Origin: Kangiella taiwanensis
Lineage (GTDB): Bacteria; Pseudomonadota; Gammaproteobacteria; Enterobacterales; Kangiellaceae
Assembly (NCBI RefSeq): GCF_020005165.1
Contig: NZ_JAHCLT010000003.1
Span: 496,001-560,000 of the forward strand
DNA: 64,000 nucleotides
Reading direction: 5' to 3'
In this document: positions 1 through 7,612 of the stretch, piece after piece
How positions within the stretch are numbered: position 1 is the first letter of the stretch
Layout of the letters: the number at the start of each line of letters is the position of its first letter
The notes under the pieces: model-generated
Told to the model about the DNA's origin: nothing
The model's input: only the letters and a program-made list of their open reading frames with translations
Database searches by the model: none
Program-made: the position numbers and the translations under genes

Positions 1-1357
1 ATGCCCAATCATATTCGTTACATGCGCGAACTCGATATGTATAGTCACCGTCTAATCTGCCAACTAACGATGCTGAAGTATATTCTGTATCCCCAACAGC
101 TTCATCATCAACTCGTGAGCCAGATAAATACTCAATAACGTCGTATTTTGTAACCGTCCCTGAAGGCTTACTCCAAGTTACGTCAATACTACCATCTAGA
201 CTTTCTGAGGGTGAGGTATCAGGGGCTGATGGGGTAGAAGGCTTTAACCTGACAGTAACATCAGAGGAATAGCTATAACCTGAGCAAGCCCAATAATAGT
301 CGTTACATGACTTGACTCTAAAATCCCAACTACCATCAGATAAACCTGAAACAGTTATACTAGTATTTGCATGGCTGTAATTAACCTTGCTCCAACTTCC
401 ACCATTTTTCCTTTTTTGAATTCTATAATGATTTATAGTTCCAGAGGGTCTGCCCCAGTTTAATACCACGCTTCCTGTACTTATATCGGATGTAGGTAAT
501 AAATTTAATGGTTTCGAAGGAACATAACGTACTTTAGCTGTATCACTATGAGAGCTGTATGCAGCGCAAGCCCAACTGAACTCATTACAAGCTCGAACTC
601 TGTAACTATAATCTCCATTGCTGCGGTTAGAAAGTGATAAACTTTTTGCGGTAGTATTATTGGCAACCACATCATAGCCACTAACTCCAGATTTATATTC
701 AATCACATCATACTCAGTTACAGTTCCAGTTGGCTTTTGCCAGCTAATAGAAATATTGCCATTAGTTATTGATGTATCTGCTACCGTCGGAGCCTGTGCT
801 TTAGAGGGTTTATGTCTTACATAGTTTACTGAACTTAACGAGCTATAATTACCACATACTGGGACACCCATTCTGTAATTAGTATTACAACCTCTAACTT
901 TGTACTTATAATTACCATCGGGGTTATTCGAAATCGACTGAGTACGAGTCGTTGGAGACGTGTGGTATGTTTTTACAAAGCTACCGTTTTTGTATTCTAG
1001 AAGCTCATATCCTTGCTGTCCTGGACCCGAAGTATCCATATTAGAAGCTGCAGACCAAGAAACTGTATATGTGCCACTCGTACTATTGGTTACTGAGACT
1101 GTAGGCGAACCTACAGTACCGGGGGTTGGCGTGGGCTCATCCGTATCACACTCACCTGAATTAGTCGTATAGTCCGAAGAAGAGCTTCCTCCTCGATTAC
1201 CACGCCTTTCTTTATTTTTTTTATTTCCTTTTGAGTCATCAGCAGTTGGCTCGTCCACACTGTATGGCTCCCAACATACAGCTGCAGCCTCTCCTGACAG
1301 TATTAAAGTAAAAAGCGCAAATGAAATTATCTTGAACAATAAAGATAGTCTACCCAC
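1..1357 (-). CDS. Secreted fibronectin type III repeat protein, 3' part cut by window edge
   Basis: The frame is open from a GTG at 1357 to the left window edge (about 452 codons), so the gene continues outside. The start follows a GGGAG ribosome binding site, and the first 26 residues form a signal peptide ending in GEAAA or similar before VCWEP. A low-complexity polar stretch follows (K/N/R/S-rich), then a Pro/Thr linker. At least four FN3 repeats of about 90 residues come next, each with a SW or TW strand, an 'EY' motif, and a YRVRACN-type strand. In most repeats that strand is followed by a second Cys (pattern C-N-x-x-x-W-A-C), suggesting one disulfide per repeat. FN3 arrays like this often form the N-terminus of large RHS-type or adhesive surface proteins; that is inference because the C-terminus is missing. 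It has its own promoter and a 239-bp leader gap. Confidence 0.8.
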   Translation of the reverse strand, partial: MGRLSLLFKIISFALFTLILSGEAAAVCWEPYSVDEPTADDSKGNKKNKERRGNRGGSSSSDYTTNSGECDTDEPTPTPGTVGSPTVSVTNSTSGTYTVSWSAASNMDTSGPGQQGYELLEYKNGSFVKTYHTSPTTRTQSISNNPDGNYKYKVRGCNTNYRMGVPVCGNYSSLSSVNYVRHKPSKAQAPTVADTSITNGNISISWQKPTGTVTEYDVIEYKSGVSGYDVVANNTTAKSLSLSNRSNGDYSYRVRACNEFSWACAAYSSHSDTAKVRYVPSKPLNLLPTSDISTGSVVLNWGRPSGTINHYRIQKRKNGGSWSKVNYSHANTSITVSGLSDGSWDFRVKSCNDYYWACSGYSYSSDVTVRLKPSTPSAPDTSPSESLDGSIDVTWSKPSGTVTKYDVIEYLSGSRVDDEAVGDTEYTSASLVGRLDGDYTYRVRACNEYDWA

Positions 1358-1423
1358 CTTAAAATCTCCCTCAATTTTTTATTTTTTCCTAATATTTTAT
1401 TTATAGGAATACTAAGCGAATAA

Positions 1424-1451
1424 ATTTTATTGATAGGTAAGTTTAAGTCAA
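1424..1451 (-). promoter_or_regulatory. Candidate sigma70 promoter of the FN3 protein
   Basis: On the minus strand a -35 box TTGACT (1451-1446) and a -10 box TAAAAT (1429-1424) are separated by 16 bp, each matching five of six consensus bases. The GTG start at 1357 lies about 60 nt downstream. The rest of the 1358-1596 gap is AT-rich and holds a 14-bp palindrome ATGCATATATGCAT at 1531-1544. Prediction from consensus only. Confidence 0.45.
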
Positions 1452-1596
1452 TTGAGAATGAACATTTAAAGCTTAAAACATACTTTTAGAAGTGATATTT
1501 TACATTTAATGCAAAAACGACTTTCAGGCAATGCATATATGCATCGCGAATCTGCAAGTGATGATTGCTATAGATACTCGCTAGACTAAAGAATAC

Positions 1597-2496
1597 TTAA
1601 GAATTAATCACACCACTCGGAACATGCCCGCTGGGGATGTGGCTTTTTGCACGGTCGATATGCCCTTCTTGGTCATCAAAGAAGACGTCGGCACCGAAAG
1701 CTTTGAGGAATTTAGTTTTGTCCATACCACCAAGGAACAGAGCTTCATCAATACGAATATCCCAGTAGCGTAATGTGCGAATCACGCGTTCATGTGCGGG
1801 GGCCGAACGCGCGGTGACAAGCGCTGTACGGATCGGACAGTTGTCTTGGGTGTATTCTTTTTGCAGTTTGTGGAGAGCCTGCAGGAAGTTTTTAAATGGC
1901 CCACCCTCTAAAGGTTTTTGTGCTGACTGCTTTTCGGAGCGAGTGAACTCTTCAAGGCCATCTTGCTGGAAAATTTGCTCAGCTTCATCAGAGAAAAGAA
2001 CCGCGTCGCCATCGAAAGCAAACTTGATAATATCGGTTTCATTATTCGACTGTGTCGGCGAAACAATGGTTGCAGCTGCGATACCCGCATTTATTGCCTG
2101 CAGGACATCTTTTGGGTTGGTCGATAAGAATAAGTGCGCGCCAAACGCTTCAGCATACAGATAAGGACTATTGCCCGATGTAAAAGCTGCACGTGTAATT
2201 TGGAGGCGGTGATTCTCGATCGAGTTAAACACGCGCAAGCCTGTATCAGCACTGTTGCGCGATAATAGAATCACTTCGACTTTTGGCGTATCTTTCTTAG
2301 TATCGTTAAGCGATAAAAGCTTCTTAACCAAGCCAAAAGCTGCGCCTGGCTTTAAAAGCTCATCTTCATGCTCGATTTGATATTGGGCGTAACTATCAAC
2401 ACCGCTTTCCATATAAATACGGTGGCTTTCAGCCAGATCAAACAGGGCCGTTGACGATATGGCGATAACTAAGGTGTCGTTAAACTCGATGGGCAT
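1597..2496 (-). CDS. Cytosolic 5'-nucleotidase (NT5C1-like family)
   Basis: The 299-residue soluble protein has no signal peptide and resembles the bacterial branch of the cytosolic 5'-nucleotidase I family (Pfam 5-nucleotidase), which dephosphorylates nucleoside 5'-monophosphates. Visible family traits are the N-terminal LVIAIS-TALFDL strand, the central FAFDGDAVLFSDEAE segment with the acidic HAD-like residues, and the C-terminal DVFFDDQEGHI block. It sits 12 bp downstream of mlaA on the same strand and is probably co-transcribed with it. Role in nucleotide recycling is inferred from the family; substrate preference cannot be read from the sequence. Confidence 0.8.
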   Translation of the reverse strand: MPIEFNDTLVIAISSTALFDLAESHRIYMESGVDSYAQYQIEHEDELLKPGAAFGLVKKLLSLNDTKKDTPKVEVILLSRNSADTGLRVFNSIENHRLQITRAAFTSGNSPYLYAEAFGAHLFLSTNPKDVLQAINAGIAAATIVSPTQSNNETDIIKFAFDGDAVLFSDEAEQIFQQDGLEEFTRSEKQSAQKPLEGGPFKNFLQALHKLQKEYTQDNCPIRTALVTARSAPAHERVIRTLRYWDIRIDEALFLGGMDKTKFLKAFGADVFFDDQEGHIDRAKSHIPSGHVPSGVINS

Positions 2497-2508
2497 AATG
2501 GTTTAGTT

Positions 2509-3234
2509 TTACCACTCTTCGCAATCTTCCTCAAACTCACACTCATCTTCAATCGGTGGGCGACCATCATAAATCAAAAACTCTCTACGTTGAAGATAGG
2601 CATCGCGGACCATCAAGTACTCATCTAACGCCTCTTCCAGTTGCTCTTCTAATGGTAACAACTCAGCGCGAGTATCAATCAACCATAAAGAACGTAATGT
2701 CCATTCCGTTTGAGAATCATTTAACGCATCGTAAGGACTGTAGACACCAAACGAATCGACCGCAAACCCAATACCATCTCTTGGGTTCGATGGCCCGATT
2801 AATGGCAACATCAGAAATGGCCCAGACTCAAAGCCCCATACGGCAAGGGTTTGACCAAAGTCTTCGTCTTGTTCTTTAATACCCATCTCAGTAGCAGGGT
2901 CAAGCAAACCTGCTAAGCCGATGGTACTGTTAATAAGGAAGCGTCCGGTGCTTTTCCCTGCATCACCAAATTTAGCTTGCAACAGGGAGTTTACGATATT
3001 TGAAATTTCACCTAAGTTATCAAAAAAGTTAGAGACACCAGCTTCAACAGGATCGGGCGTAATATACTGATAACCTTCTGCTACAGGTTTAAGAACAGCT
3101 TTATCAATCGAACGGTTAAAGTCCCAGACCGCTCTATTGCGTTCTTCATAGGGGTCTTTGGGATTGTCGCCTGTTGTGGCACAAGCGGTCAGCAGCAACG
3201 CTGACAAAAATATCATGATGTGGTTACTTTTCAT
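2509..3234 (-). CDS. mlaA: MlaA/VacJ outer-membrane lipoprotein
   Basis: This 241-residue lipoprotein has an N-terminal signal with lipobox LLTAC. The family core follows: DPYEERNRAVWDFNRSIDK, then KPVAEGYQ, a VSNFFDNLGEI helix and a GRFLINSTIGLAGLLDPA block. MlaA forms a channel in the outer membrane with porins and removes misplaced phospholipids from the outer leaflet, passing them to MlaC. None of the other mla genes lie in this window. The C-terminus is unusually acidic (multiple Glu/Asp ending EEW). The ATG at 3234 follows TGAGGA almost directly, so the ATG six codons in could be used instead. It lies 92 bp after hvfC and could be read through from that operon. Confidence 0.9.
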   Translation of the reverse strand: MKSNHIMIFLSALLLTACATTGDNPKDPYEERNRAVWDFNRSIDKAVLKPVAEGYQYITPDPVEAGVSNFFDNLGEISNIVNSLLQAKFGDAGKSTGRFLINSTIGLAGLLDPATEMGIKEQDEDFGQTLAVWGFESGPFLMLPLIGPSNPRDGIGFAVDSFGVYSPYDALNDSQTEWTLRSLWLIDTRAELLPLEEQLEEALDEYLMVRDAYLQRREFLIYDGRPPIEDECEFEEDCEEW

Positions 3235-3326
3235 TCCTCAATAACCTTGATCTTCTTAATATGCGCTAATCATAAAGCACCGGAACAGTTATGACCAGTG
3301 CAAAACCACGGATTGGCGGGGTTTAA

Positions 3327-4103
3327 TTAGGCGGTTCCTAGAATGATGTCACGTTCTAGTAAACCCGTTAAAATCTGTTGACCACCATTCAGTAATTGTT
3401 CAGGGTTTGGGAAGCCAGTCTCTTTAATCAACTGCTCTAAAGCTTGTTTGCCAGTAATTTGACGCCCCTCGTGCAAGTGCTCAATGAATATATCCAGCAG
3501 ACGATAAGTCATTGAATTACCTTCCATGAAGTCCACCTCATGCTTACGATTGCGGCTGATAAGCAAGAATGTTGGTGTCTCAGGTGGCTCATTGGGAATA
3601 AAACTGTTCCCAATTCGATGAACAGGGTATTCATAGACTAGACTGTGTGCCAATGGGGATACAACCACAGGTTCGTTAAACAAATCACCGTTTCGCTCAT
3701 GCGGAATCGTTAGAATATTTTCCTTCGCAGAAACCGTTTTGACCTCCATCCACTCCCAGTGTGCCAACTCGAGCATAAAAGGGAAATCATCAGCCTCGGA
3801 TTTACGGTGCTCCGAAAGGTAGTTAAAAAATTCTTTCGAAATCTCAATGAAATAAGGTGATTCGGCGCGGTATTCGGTGAAAAAGTCACGCACCATTCGG
3901 TGCCACTTATCATCAGAAGTGATTGAACGAAGTACTGGATAGCTGTTTTTACAGAAGTTCTCGATATTGTTATAAAACAAATCCTGATACACCTTCATCC
4001 GGCGTGACTCAATACCTGTTGGGGATTGATACTTGGCAGGGTTTCTCAGGTTCTTCGCAAACTCATACTGAAGTTGTTGAAATTTTGGTAATGATTCAGC
4101 CAT
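3327..4103 (-). CDS. hvfC: MNIO partner protein, DUF2063 family (HvfC/BufC-like)
   Basis: The 258-residue protein begins with the DUF2063 N-terminal domain: LQYEFAKNLRNP, then the SRRMKVYQDLFYNNIENF pattern, and an FF-EYR helix. A C-terminal domain of about 100 residues follows. In known DUF692 cassettes this protein binds the precursor leader and the MNIO enzyme, and is needed for cysteine modification. It lies 27 bp downstream of hvfB and two genes from the precursor hvfA, the canonical A-B-C order. No metal site or enzyme motif is evident, consistent with an accessory recognition role. Function by family and context. Confidence 0.85.
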   Translation of the reverse strand: MAESLPKFQQLQYEFAKNLRNPAKYQSPTGIESRRMKVYQDLFYNNIENFCKNSYPVLRSITSDDKWHRMVRDFFTEYRAESPYFIEISKEFFNYLSEHRKSEADDFPFMLELAHWEWMEVKTVSAKENILTIPHERNGDLFNEPVVVSPLAHSLVYEYPVHRIGNSFIPNEPPETPTFLLISRNRKHEVDFMEGNSMTYRLLDIFIEHLHEGRQITGKQALEQLIKETGFPNPEQLLNGGQQILTGLLERDIILGTA

Positions 4104-4130
4104 AGGCTCTGACTCTATGTGGTGACATCT

Positions 4131-4976
4131 CTAAGCGATTGCAGGCTGATTGTCATGCTTCACGCTGTATTTATCTTGTAACGCTTTAATTCTATCGACT
4201 TCCGATAGTAACTGAGGCATTTCAGGAATATTGAAATCACGCTCAAGTAACGTGGGGAACACACCAAAGTGCTGATAAGCCGTTTCGAGTAATGACCAAA
4301 CATCATCTTTGACATCAGCGCCATGGGTATCTACTTTTAAATCATCAGCCTCATCATAGTGACCCGCGATATGAGAATAGGCAACTCGTTCTTTCGGTAG
4401 CTCTAATAAAAACTCTTTTGGATCATAGCGATGGTTAATGCTGTTAACGTAGATATTGTTGATATCTAGCAAGATATCGCAATCCGCCTCTTTAACCACA
4501 GCTTTAAAAAATTCAAGCTCGGACATTTCTTGTCCAGGTGCAGCGTAATATGACACATTCTCCATAGCCAAACGCTGACCTATAATATCTTGGACTTGCT
4601 TGATGCGATCGGCCACGTAGTGCACCGCTTCTTCTGTAAAAGGTATTGGCATTAGGTCGTACATATGACCATCATCACTGCAATAGCTTAAATGCTCGCT
4701 GTAACAGCGGATGCTATATTTCTTGATAAACTCAGCGACTTCTTTAACAAAAGTTGTATCAAGAGGCGTTGGCCCACCAATTGATAATGATAGTCCATGG
4801 ATGACAAAGGGAAATCGTTCTGCGTACTGGGCAAACACCTGTTCTAGGTGACCACCAAATGGCAGCCAGTTTTCAGGCGCTACCTCCATGAAGTCAACGT
4901 TTGAAGCGTCTAGCGCTTCGAACTCACGCATGAAGTCACGTCTTAAACCTAGTCCTGCTCCGCTTACTGGGTACAA
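4131..4976 (-). CDS. hvfB: Multinuclear non-heme iron oxidase, DUF692 (HvfB/BufB-like)
   Basis: DUF692/MNIO TIM-barrel enzyme that modifies cysteines of a ribosomal peptide, here presumably the adjacent EGKCG protein. Family signatures are GAGLGLRRDF at the N-terminus, VDFMEVAPENW, HGLSLSIGG, SEHLSYCSDDGHMYDLMPIP, MENVSYY, LLDINNIYVN and HIAGHYD; the His, Glu, Asp and Asn residues in these blocks are the usual iron ligands. The longest frame starts at a GTG (5033), but that codon sits inside a stem-loop. I prefer the TTG at 4976, preceded by AAAGGTGA and giving the family-typical short N-terminus of 281 residues. The TTG start would make it weakly translated relative to hvfA. Confidence 0.88.
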   Translation of the reverse strand: MYPVSGAGLGLRRDFMREFEALDASNVDFMEVAPENWLPFGGHLEQVFAQYAERFPFVIHGLSLSIGGPTPLDTTFVKEVAEFIKKYSIRCYSEHLSYCSDDGHMYDLMPIPFTEEAVHYVADRIKQVQDIIGQRLAMENVSYYAAPGQEMSELEFFKAVVKEADCDILLDINNIYVNSINHRYDPKEFLLELPKERVAYSHIAGHYDEADDLKVDTHGADVKDDVWSLLETAYQHFGVFPTLLERDFNIPEMPQLLSEVDRIKALQDKYSVKHDNQPAIA

Positions 4977-5009
4977 AAAATCACCTTTGAAGAGTATGTA
5001 AGTTGGAAT

Positions 5010-5038
5010 TAAGGGTGATGGTGAAACCACCACCCTTA
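5010..5038 (-). promoter_or_regulatory. Intercistronic stem-loop between hvfA and hvfB
   Basis: On the minus strand TAAGGGTGGTGG pairs with CCATCACCCTTA across a five-base loop: 12 bp with one G-T wobble. No T-run follows, so it is not a standard terminator. Its position just after the hvfA stop suggests mRNA protection or attenuation that would keep precursor mRNA above enzyme mRNA. It also overlaps the alternative GTG start of hvfB at 5033, arguing against that start. Confidence 0.6.
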
Positions 5039-5057
5039 GGTGTCAAAGCTCAGAAAA

Positions 5058-5426
5058 TTAAGCTACGCCGCATTTACCTTCGCCGCACTTACCTTCTTTC
5101 TCGGCTTTTCCTTCACCGCATTTACCTTCGCCACACTTACCTTCTTTCTCGGCTTTTCCTTCACCGCATTTGCCTTCGCCGCACTTACCTTCTTTCTCGG
5201 CTTTGCCTTCGCCGCACTTACCTTCGTTTTCTTTGGCGTGCTCTTCACCACACTTGCCTTCGCCACATTTACCTTCACCTGCGTCGAATTTAGCAAGATC
5301 GTAGCCAGCTTGAAGATCGTTTAATGCGAATGGATTGTCGCTTGCAGCAGCTGTGCCCATAGCAGCAGAAGCTGCGATTGATGCACCAACGATGACGGCT
5401 AACTTTTTCTTGTCTTTATTTAACAT
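5058..5426 (-). CDS. hvfA: EGKCG-repeat RiPP precursor (HvfA/bufferin-like)
   Basis: A 122-residue exported low-complexity protein. Residues 1-28 are a signal peptide (basic start, hydrophobic AVIVGASIAAS core, AAA before SD). Residues 30-50 look like a recognition segment (NPFALNDLQAGYDLAKFDAG). Residues 51-120 contain nine EGKCG motifs, and the only cysteines of the protein are the nine in them. Residues 73-120 are three exact copies of a 16-residue unit. In characterised relatives the EGKCG cysteines are converted by the MNIO enzyme and its partner to copper-binding heterocycles (oxazolone/thioamide type). The ATG follows AGGAG with good spacing. It leads the hvfABC operon; unlike many relatives no DoxX gene follows. 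Confidence 0.88.
   Translation of the reverse strand: MLNKDKKKLAVIVGASIAASAAMGTAAASDNPFALNDLQAGYDLAKFDAGEGKCGEGKCGEEHAKENEGKCGEGKAEKEGKCGEGKCGEGKAEKEGKCGEGKCGEGKAEKEGKCGEGKCGVA
5067..5210 (-). repeat. Three 48-bp in-frame tandem repeats in hvfA
   Basis: Three consecutive 48-bp units encode identical 16-residue copies containing EGKAEK followed by EGKCG twice. The DNA copies differ only at a few synonymous positions, indicating recent duplication with selection on the peptide. Repeat number is likely to vary between strains. Confidence 0.85.
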
Positions 5427-5472
5427 AGAACTTACTCCTAGGTTGCTTACTTTAGTTAAGTTATTCAGAAAC

Positions 5473-5501
5473 TTAGACTTACCATATCTGAATTTGTTAC
5501 A
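5473..5501 (-). promoter_or_regulatory. Candidate ECF-sigma-type promoter of hvfABC
   Basis: On the minus strand TGTAAC (5501-5496) and GTCTAA (5478-5473) are spaced by 17 bp, and the hvfA ATG lies 47 nt downstream. The AAC -35 core with a GTC -10 is the general form of extracytoplasmic-function sigma promoters, which drive several MNIO cassettes in other bacteria. No ECF sigma gene is present in the window, so this is a motif-level guess. Confidence 0.35.
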
Positions 5502-5572
5502 GATTTTTTTTATTTAGTCTAAATTTCGCGCTTTTTGAGACAAAAGTCACGCAAAAAAGCACTTAAGCAACA

Positions 5573-6598
5573 CTATTCCACCACTTCCGTGATTTCTATG
5601 TGAAAGGTTTCGCTTGGCGTTAATGATTTCTGTAAACTGGTCTTACCAAAACGATCTCCTAGCTCAGGCTGAGCTAGACCACTTTGCGATAATCGCACCT
5701 CGACATACACGTCCTTCGCTTCCCATAAATCGACGCCAGGTAACATAACATGACTCGGAGTAAGCTTTTGTGGCTGACTCAATGTTGAGACATCAACAGA
5801 TTTAACCGCCAAAGGAGGACCGCCATTTTTATTGCGCACAAGAATAAATGCTTTCTTGTATCGTGTTAAAAGGAGTGAGTCGACGTTATCGACTACAATA
5901 CGGATGTGATTCAGTTCAGCGAGTTTTAGCAAACGCCTTGCTTGTGCAATTTGCTCATTGATTAGCTGATAAGAATCCGTGCCTTTTTCTCTGTATTGTA
6001 GTAACTCTTGCCAGTAGTCGATAGCGGCTTGATAGTCTTGCTGCTTAAAGTAATTTATACCCTGCATCAGTAAGGCGCCTTCATGGCTTGGTTCATTCAT
6101 CAACACAAGGTTTAAATAACGCTCCGCATTCTCAAAGGCTTCAGGACTTCCCTGCTCCATAAAGGAACGTGCAAATTCAATTCGGGTTTCAGCACTAGGC
6201 TTTGCAGCAACAGCCCGATTAAAGGCTTGCTCTGCTTGCGCGATTTCTCCAAACCGCAAAAAGATATTACCCAGTTCTTTCCATTTGTCGAAATTATCAG
6301 GATCACTTTCCGTTCTTAATCGAAGCTCCGCCAATAATTCTTGAATGGTAATTTCTTTTTGATCCGCCTTATTCGCTAATTCTTTTAAATCAAGTCCATT
6401 CAATCGCTGGTGTAACGCTGCGGTGTTTTCCAGTTCTTGATGAGCACCTTCAAAATAGTAAATCGCTAGCGAGCCGAAACAAGTGATTAGCAACATCGAC
6501 AGGTAAATAACGATTCTATTTTTCCCTGTAAATACCTGCCCAAACAACCAAGCAGCCCAAACTAAAGCAATTAAGATTAATACGCCCCAGACTAACAT
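5573..6598 (-). CDS. ccmI: Cytochrome c maturation protein CcmI (CycH-like)
   Basis: CcmI is the apocytochrome c chaperone of System I; it presents the CXXCH region to the CcmFH haem ligation complex. The 341-residue protein starts with two membrane helices (residues about 3-18 and 30-48) flanking a short cytoplasmic loop. A periplasmic region with several TPR repeats follows (for example WKELGNIFLRFGEIAQAEQA and the copies after it). The C-terminal domain of about 110 residues binds apocytochrome in relatives. It is the last gene of the ccm operon, 3 bp after ccmH, on the same strand. Confidence 0.92.
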   Translation of the reverse strand: MLVWGVLILIALVWAAWLFGQVFTGKNRIVIYLSMLLITCFGSLAIYYFEGAHQELENTAALHQRLNGLDLKELANKADQKEITIQELLAELRLRTESDPDNFDKWKELGNIFLRFGEIAQAEQAFNRAVAAKPSAETRIEFARSFMEQGSPEAFENAERYLNLVLMNEPSHEGALLMQGINYFKQQDYQAAIDYWQELLQYREKGTDSYQLINEQIAQARRLLKLAELNHIRIVVDNVDSLLLTRYKKAFILVRNKNGGPPLAVKSVDVSTLSQPQKLTPSHVMLPGVDLWEAKDVYVEVRLSQSGLAQPELGDRFGKTSLQKSLTPSETFHIEITEVVE

Positions 6599-6601
6599 GC
6601 G

Positions 6602-7024
6602 TTACTCTTCTCCAGACTCAGATTGCTCGCCCTTAACTCTGCGACGCCCTACTTTTGTCAATACAGCAGCTAGAATGATCAAGAACACAATAATAGGGGC
6701 AAACCATAGAAAGTAGTTAGACGGTTTAACAGGCGGATCATATAAAACAAAGTCGCCGTAACGCTCTTGCATATAAGCTAAAATTTCACGCTTTGTTTGG
6801 TTCTGACTAACTTTTTGATACACGATATAGCGCAAGTCTTCCGACAAACCCGCATTTGATTCAGCGATTGTCTGATTCTGACATTTTGGACAGCGGAGCT
6901 CATTAATGATTTCAGTGTAAAGTTGCTCTTGTTCTGGCGTTTCAAACTCGTAGGTTTCTATGACGGCTTGTAACTGAAAGCTCATCATTACGATCAAAGC
7001 TGTGAATAGTGTTTTCATCATCAT
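6602..7024 (-). CDS. ccmH: Cytochrome c maturation protein CcmH (CcmL-like)
   Basis: A 140-residue membrane-anchored thioredoxin-fold-like protein with an N-terminal signal, the invariant RCPKCQ motif (Cys45, Cys48) and one C-terminal helix (FLWFAPIIVFLIILAAVL). It keeps apocytochrome cysteines reduced for haem attachment. It contains only the short N-terminal CcmH module; the TPR part is the separate ccmI gene next door, unlike the fused E. coli CcmH. Start is uncertain between the two or three adjacent ATG codons. Confidence 0.94.
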   Translation of the reverse strand: MMMKTLFTALIVMMSFQLQAVIETYEFETPEQEQLYTEIINELRCPKCQNQTIAESNAGLSEDLRYIVYQKVSQNQTKREILAYMQERYGDFVLYDPPVKPSNYFLWFAPIIVFLIILAAVLTKVGRRRVKGEQSESGEE

Positions 7025-7039
7025 ATGTCCTAATTTGAT

Positions 7040-7612
7040 TTAAGGCGTTTGCTCTTGGACTAATTGCGTTAATGGCTTGCCCTGAATAGCCTCAACCGCC
7101 GGCTGAATTTTCGTTTCCCACACTCGGTCATCAATCACTCCCACGTACCGGAATCGTATATTACCTACAGCATCAACGATAAACGTCTCAGGAGCACCAT
7201 AAACACCGAGATCGATGCCAAACTGCCCCTCTTGATCCGCGATGATCATCGAGTAAGGATTACCTTTTGATTCAATAAACTCTAATCCATCCAACGTCTT
7301 ATCTTTGTAGTTAACGCCAACGATGGGTACTTCATACTGCTGTGCAAACTTCATTAAGTATGGATGCTCGATATGGCAAGGACCACACCACGACCCCCAG
7401 ACGTTTAGCAGAAACAGCTCATCCGGCAACGAATCAGATGTGTAAACAATTTCCGGGTTCTCTAGGGCTGGCAACTTAAACTCAGGGACTGGTTTATCGA
7501 TCAAGTTAGAGTTTAGCTTTGTTGGATCCTTGTCCAGTGCAAACCAAAAAAAGAACACTAAAATAATAAAAGTGATAATAGGCGCAATGGCCAAAACAAG
7601 CTTCTTATTCAC
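7040..7612 (-). CDS. ccmG: Thiol:disulfide interchange protein CcmG/DsbE
   Basis: Periplasmic, membrane-anchored thioredoxin-like reductase (190 residues) that reduces CcmH or apocytochrome. One N-terminal helix (about 5-25) is followed by the thioredoxin fold with active site WCGPC (Cys76, Cys79), the family insertion GVNYKDK, and a cis-Pro region GAPETFIVD. Its start overlaps the end of ccmF by 8 bp, showing translational coupling within the operon. Confidence 0.95.
   Translation of the reverse strand: MNKKLVLAIAPIITFIILVFFFWFALDKDPTKLNSNLIDKPVPEFKLPALENPEIVYTSDSLPDELFLLNVWGSWCGPCHIEHPYLMKFAQQYEVPIVGVNYKDKTLDGLEFIESKGNPYSMIIADQEGQFGIDLGVYGAPETFIVDAVGNIRFRYVGVIDDRVWETKIQPAVEAIQGKPLTQLVQEQTP

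Noticed and set aside
1531-1544. 14-bp palindrome ATGCATATATGCAT as an operator
   Set aside because: Alternating AT-rich palindromes of this length are frequent by chance, and it lies well upstream of the predicted promoter.
5067-5210. Regular repeats that might suggest a CRISPR-like array
   Set aside because: Units are directly adjacent, in frame with hvfA and have no unique spacers.
5003-5324. Two overlapping plus-strand frames opposite hvfA rich in Leu, Phe and Arg
   Set aside because: They are the complement of the tandem EGKCG repeats; the repeated low-complexity pattern and lack of a start signal show they are shadows.
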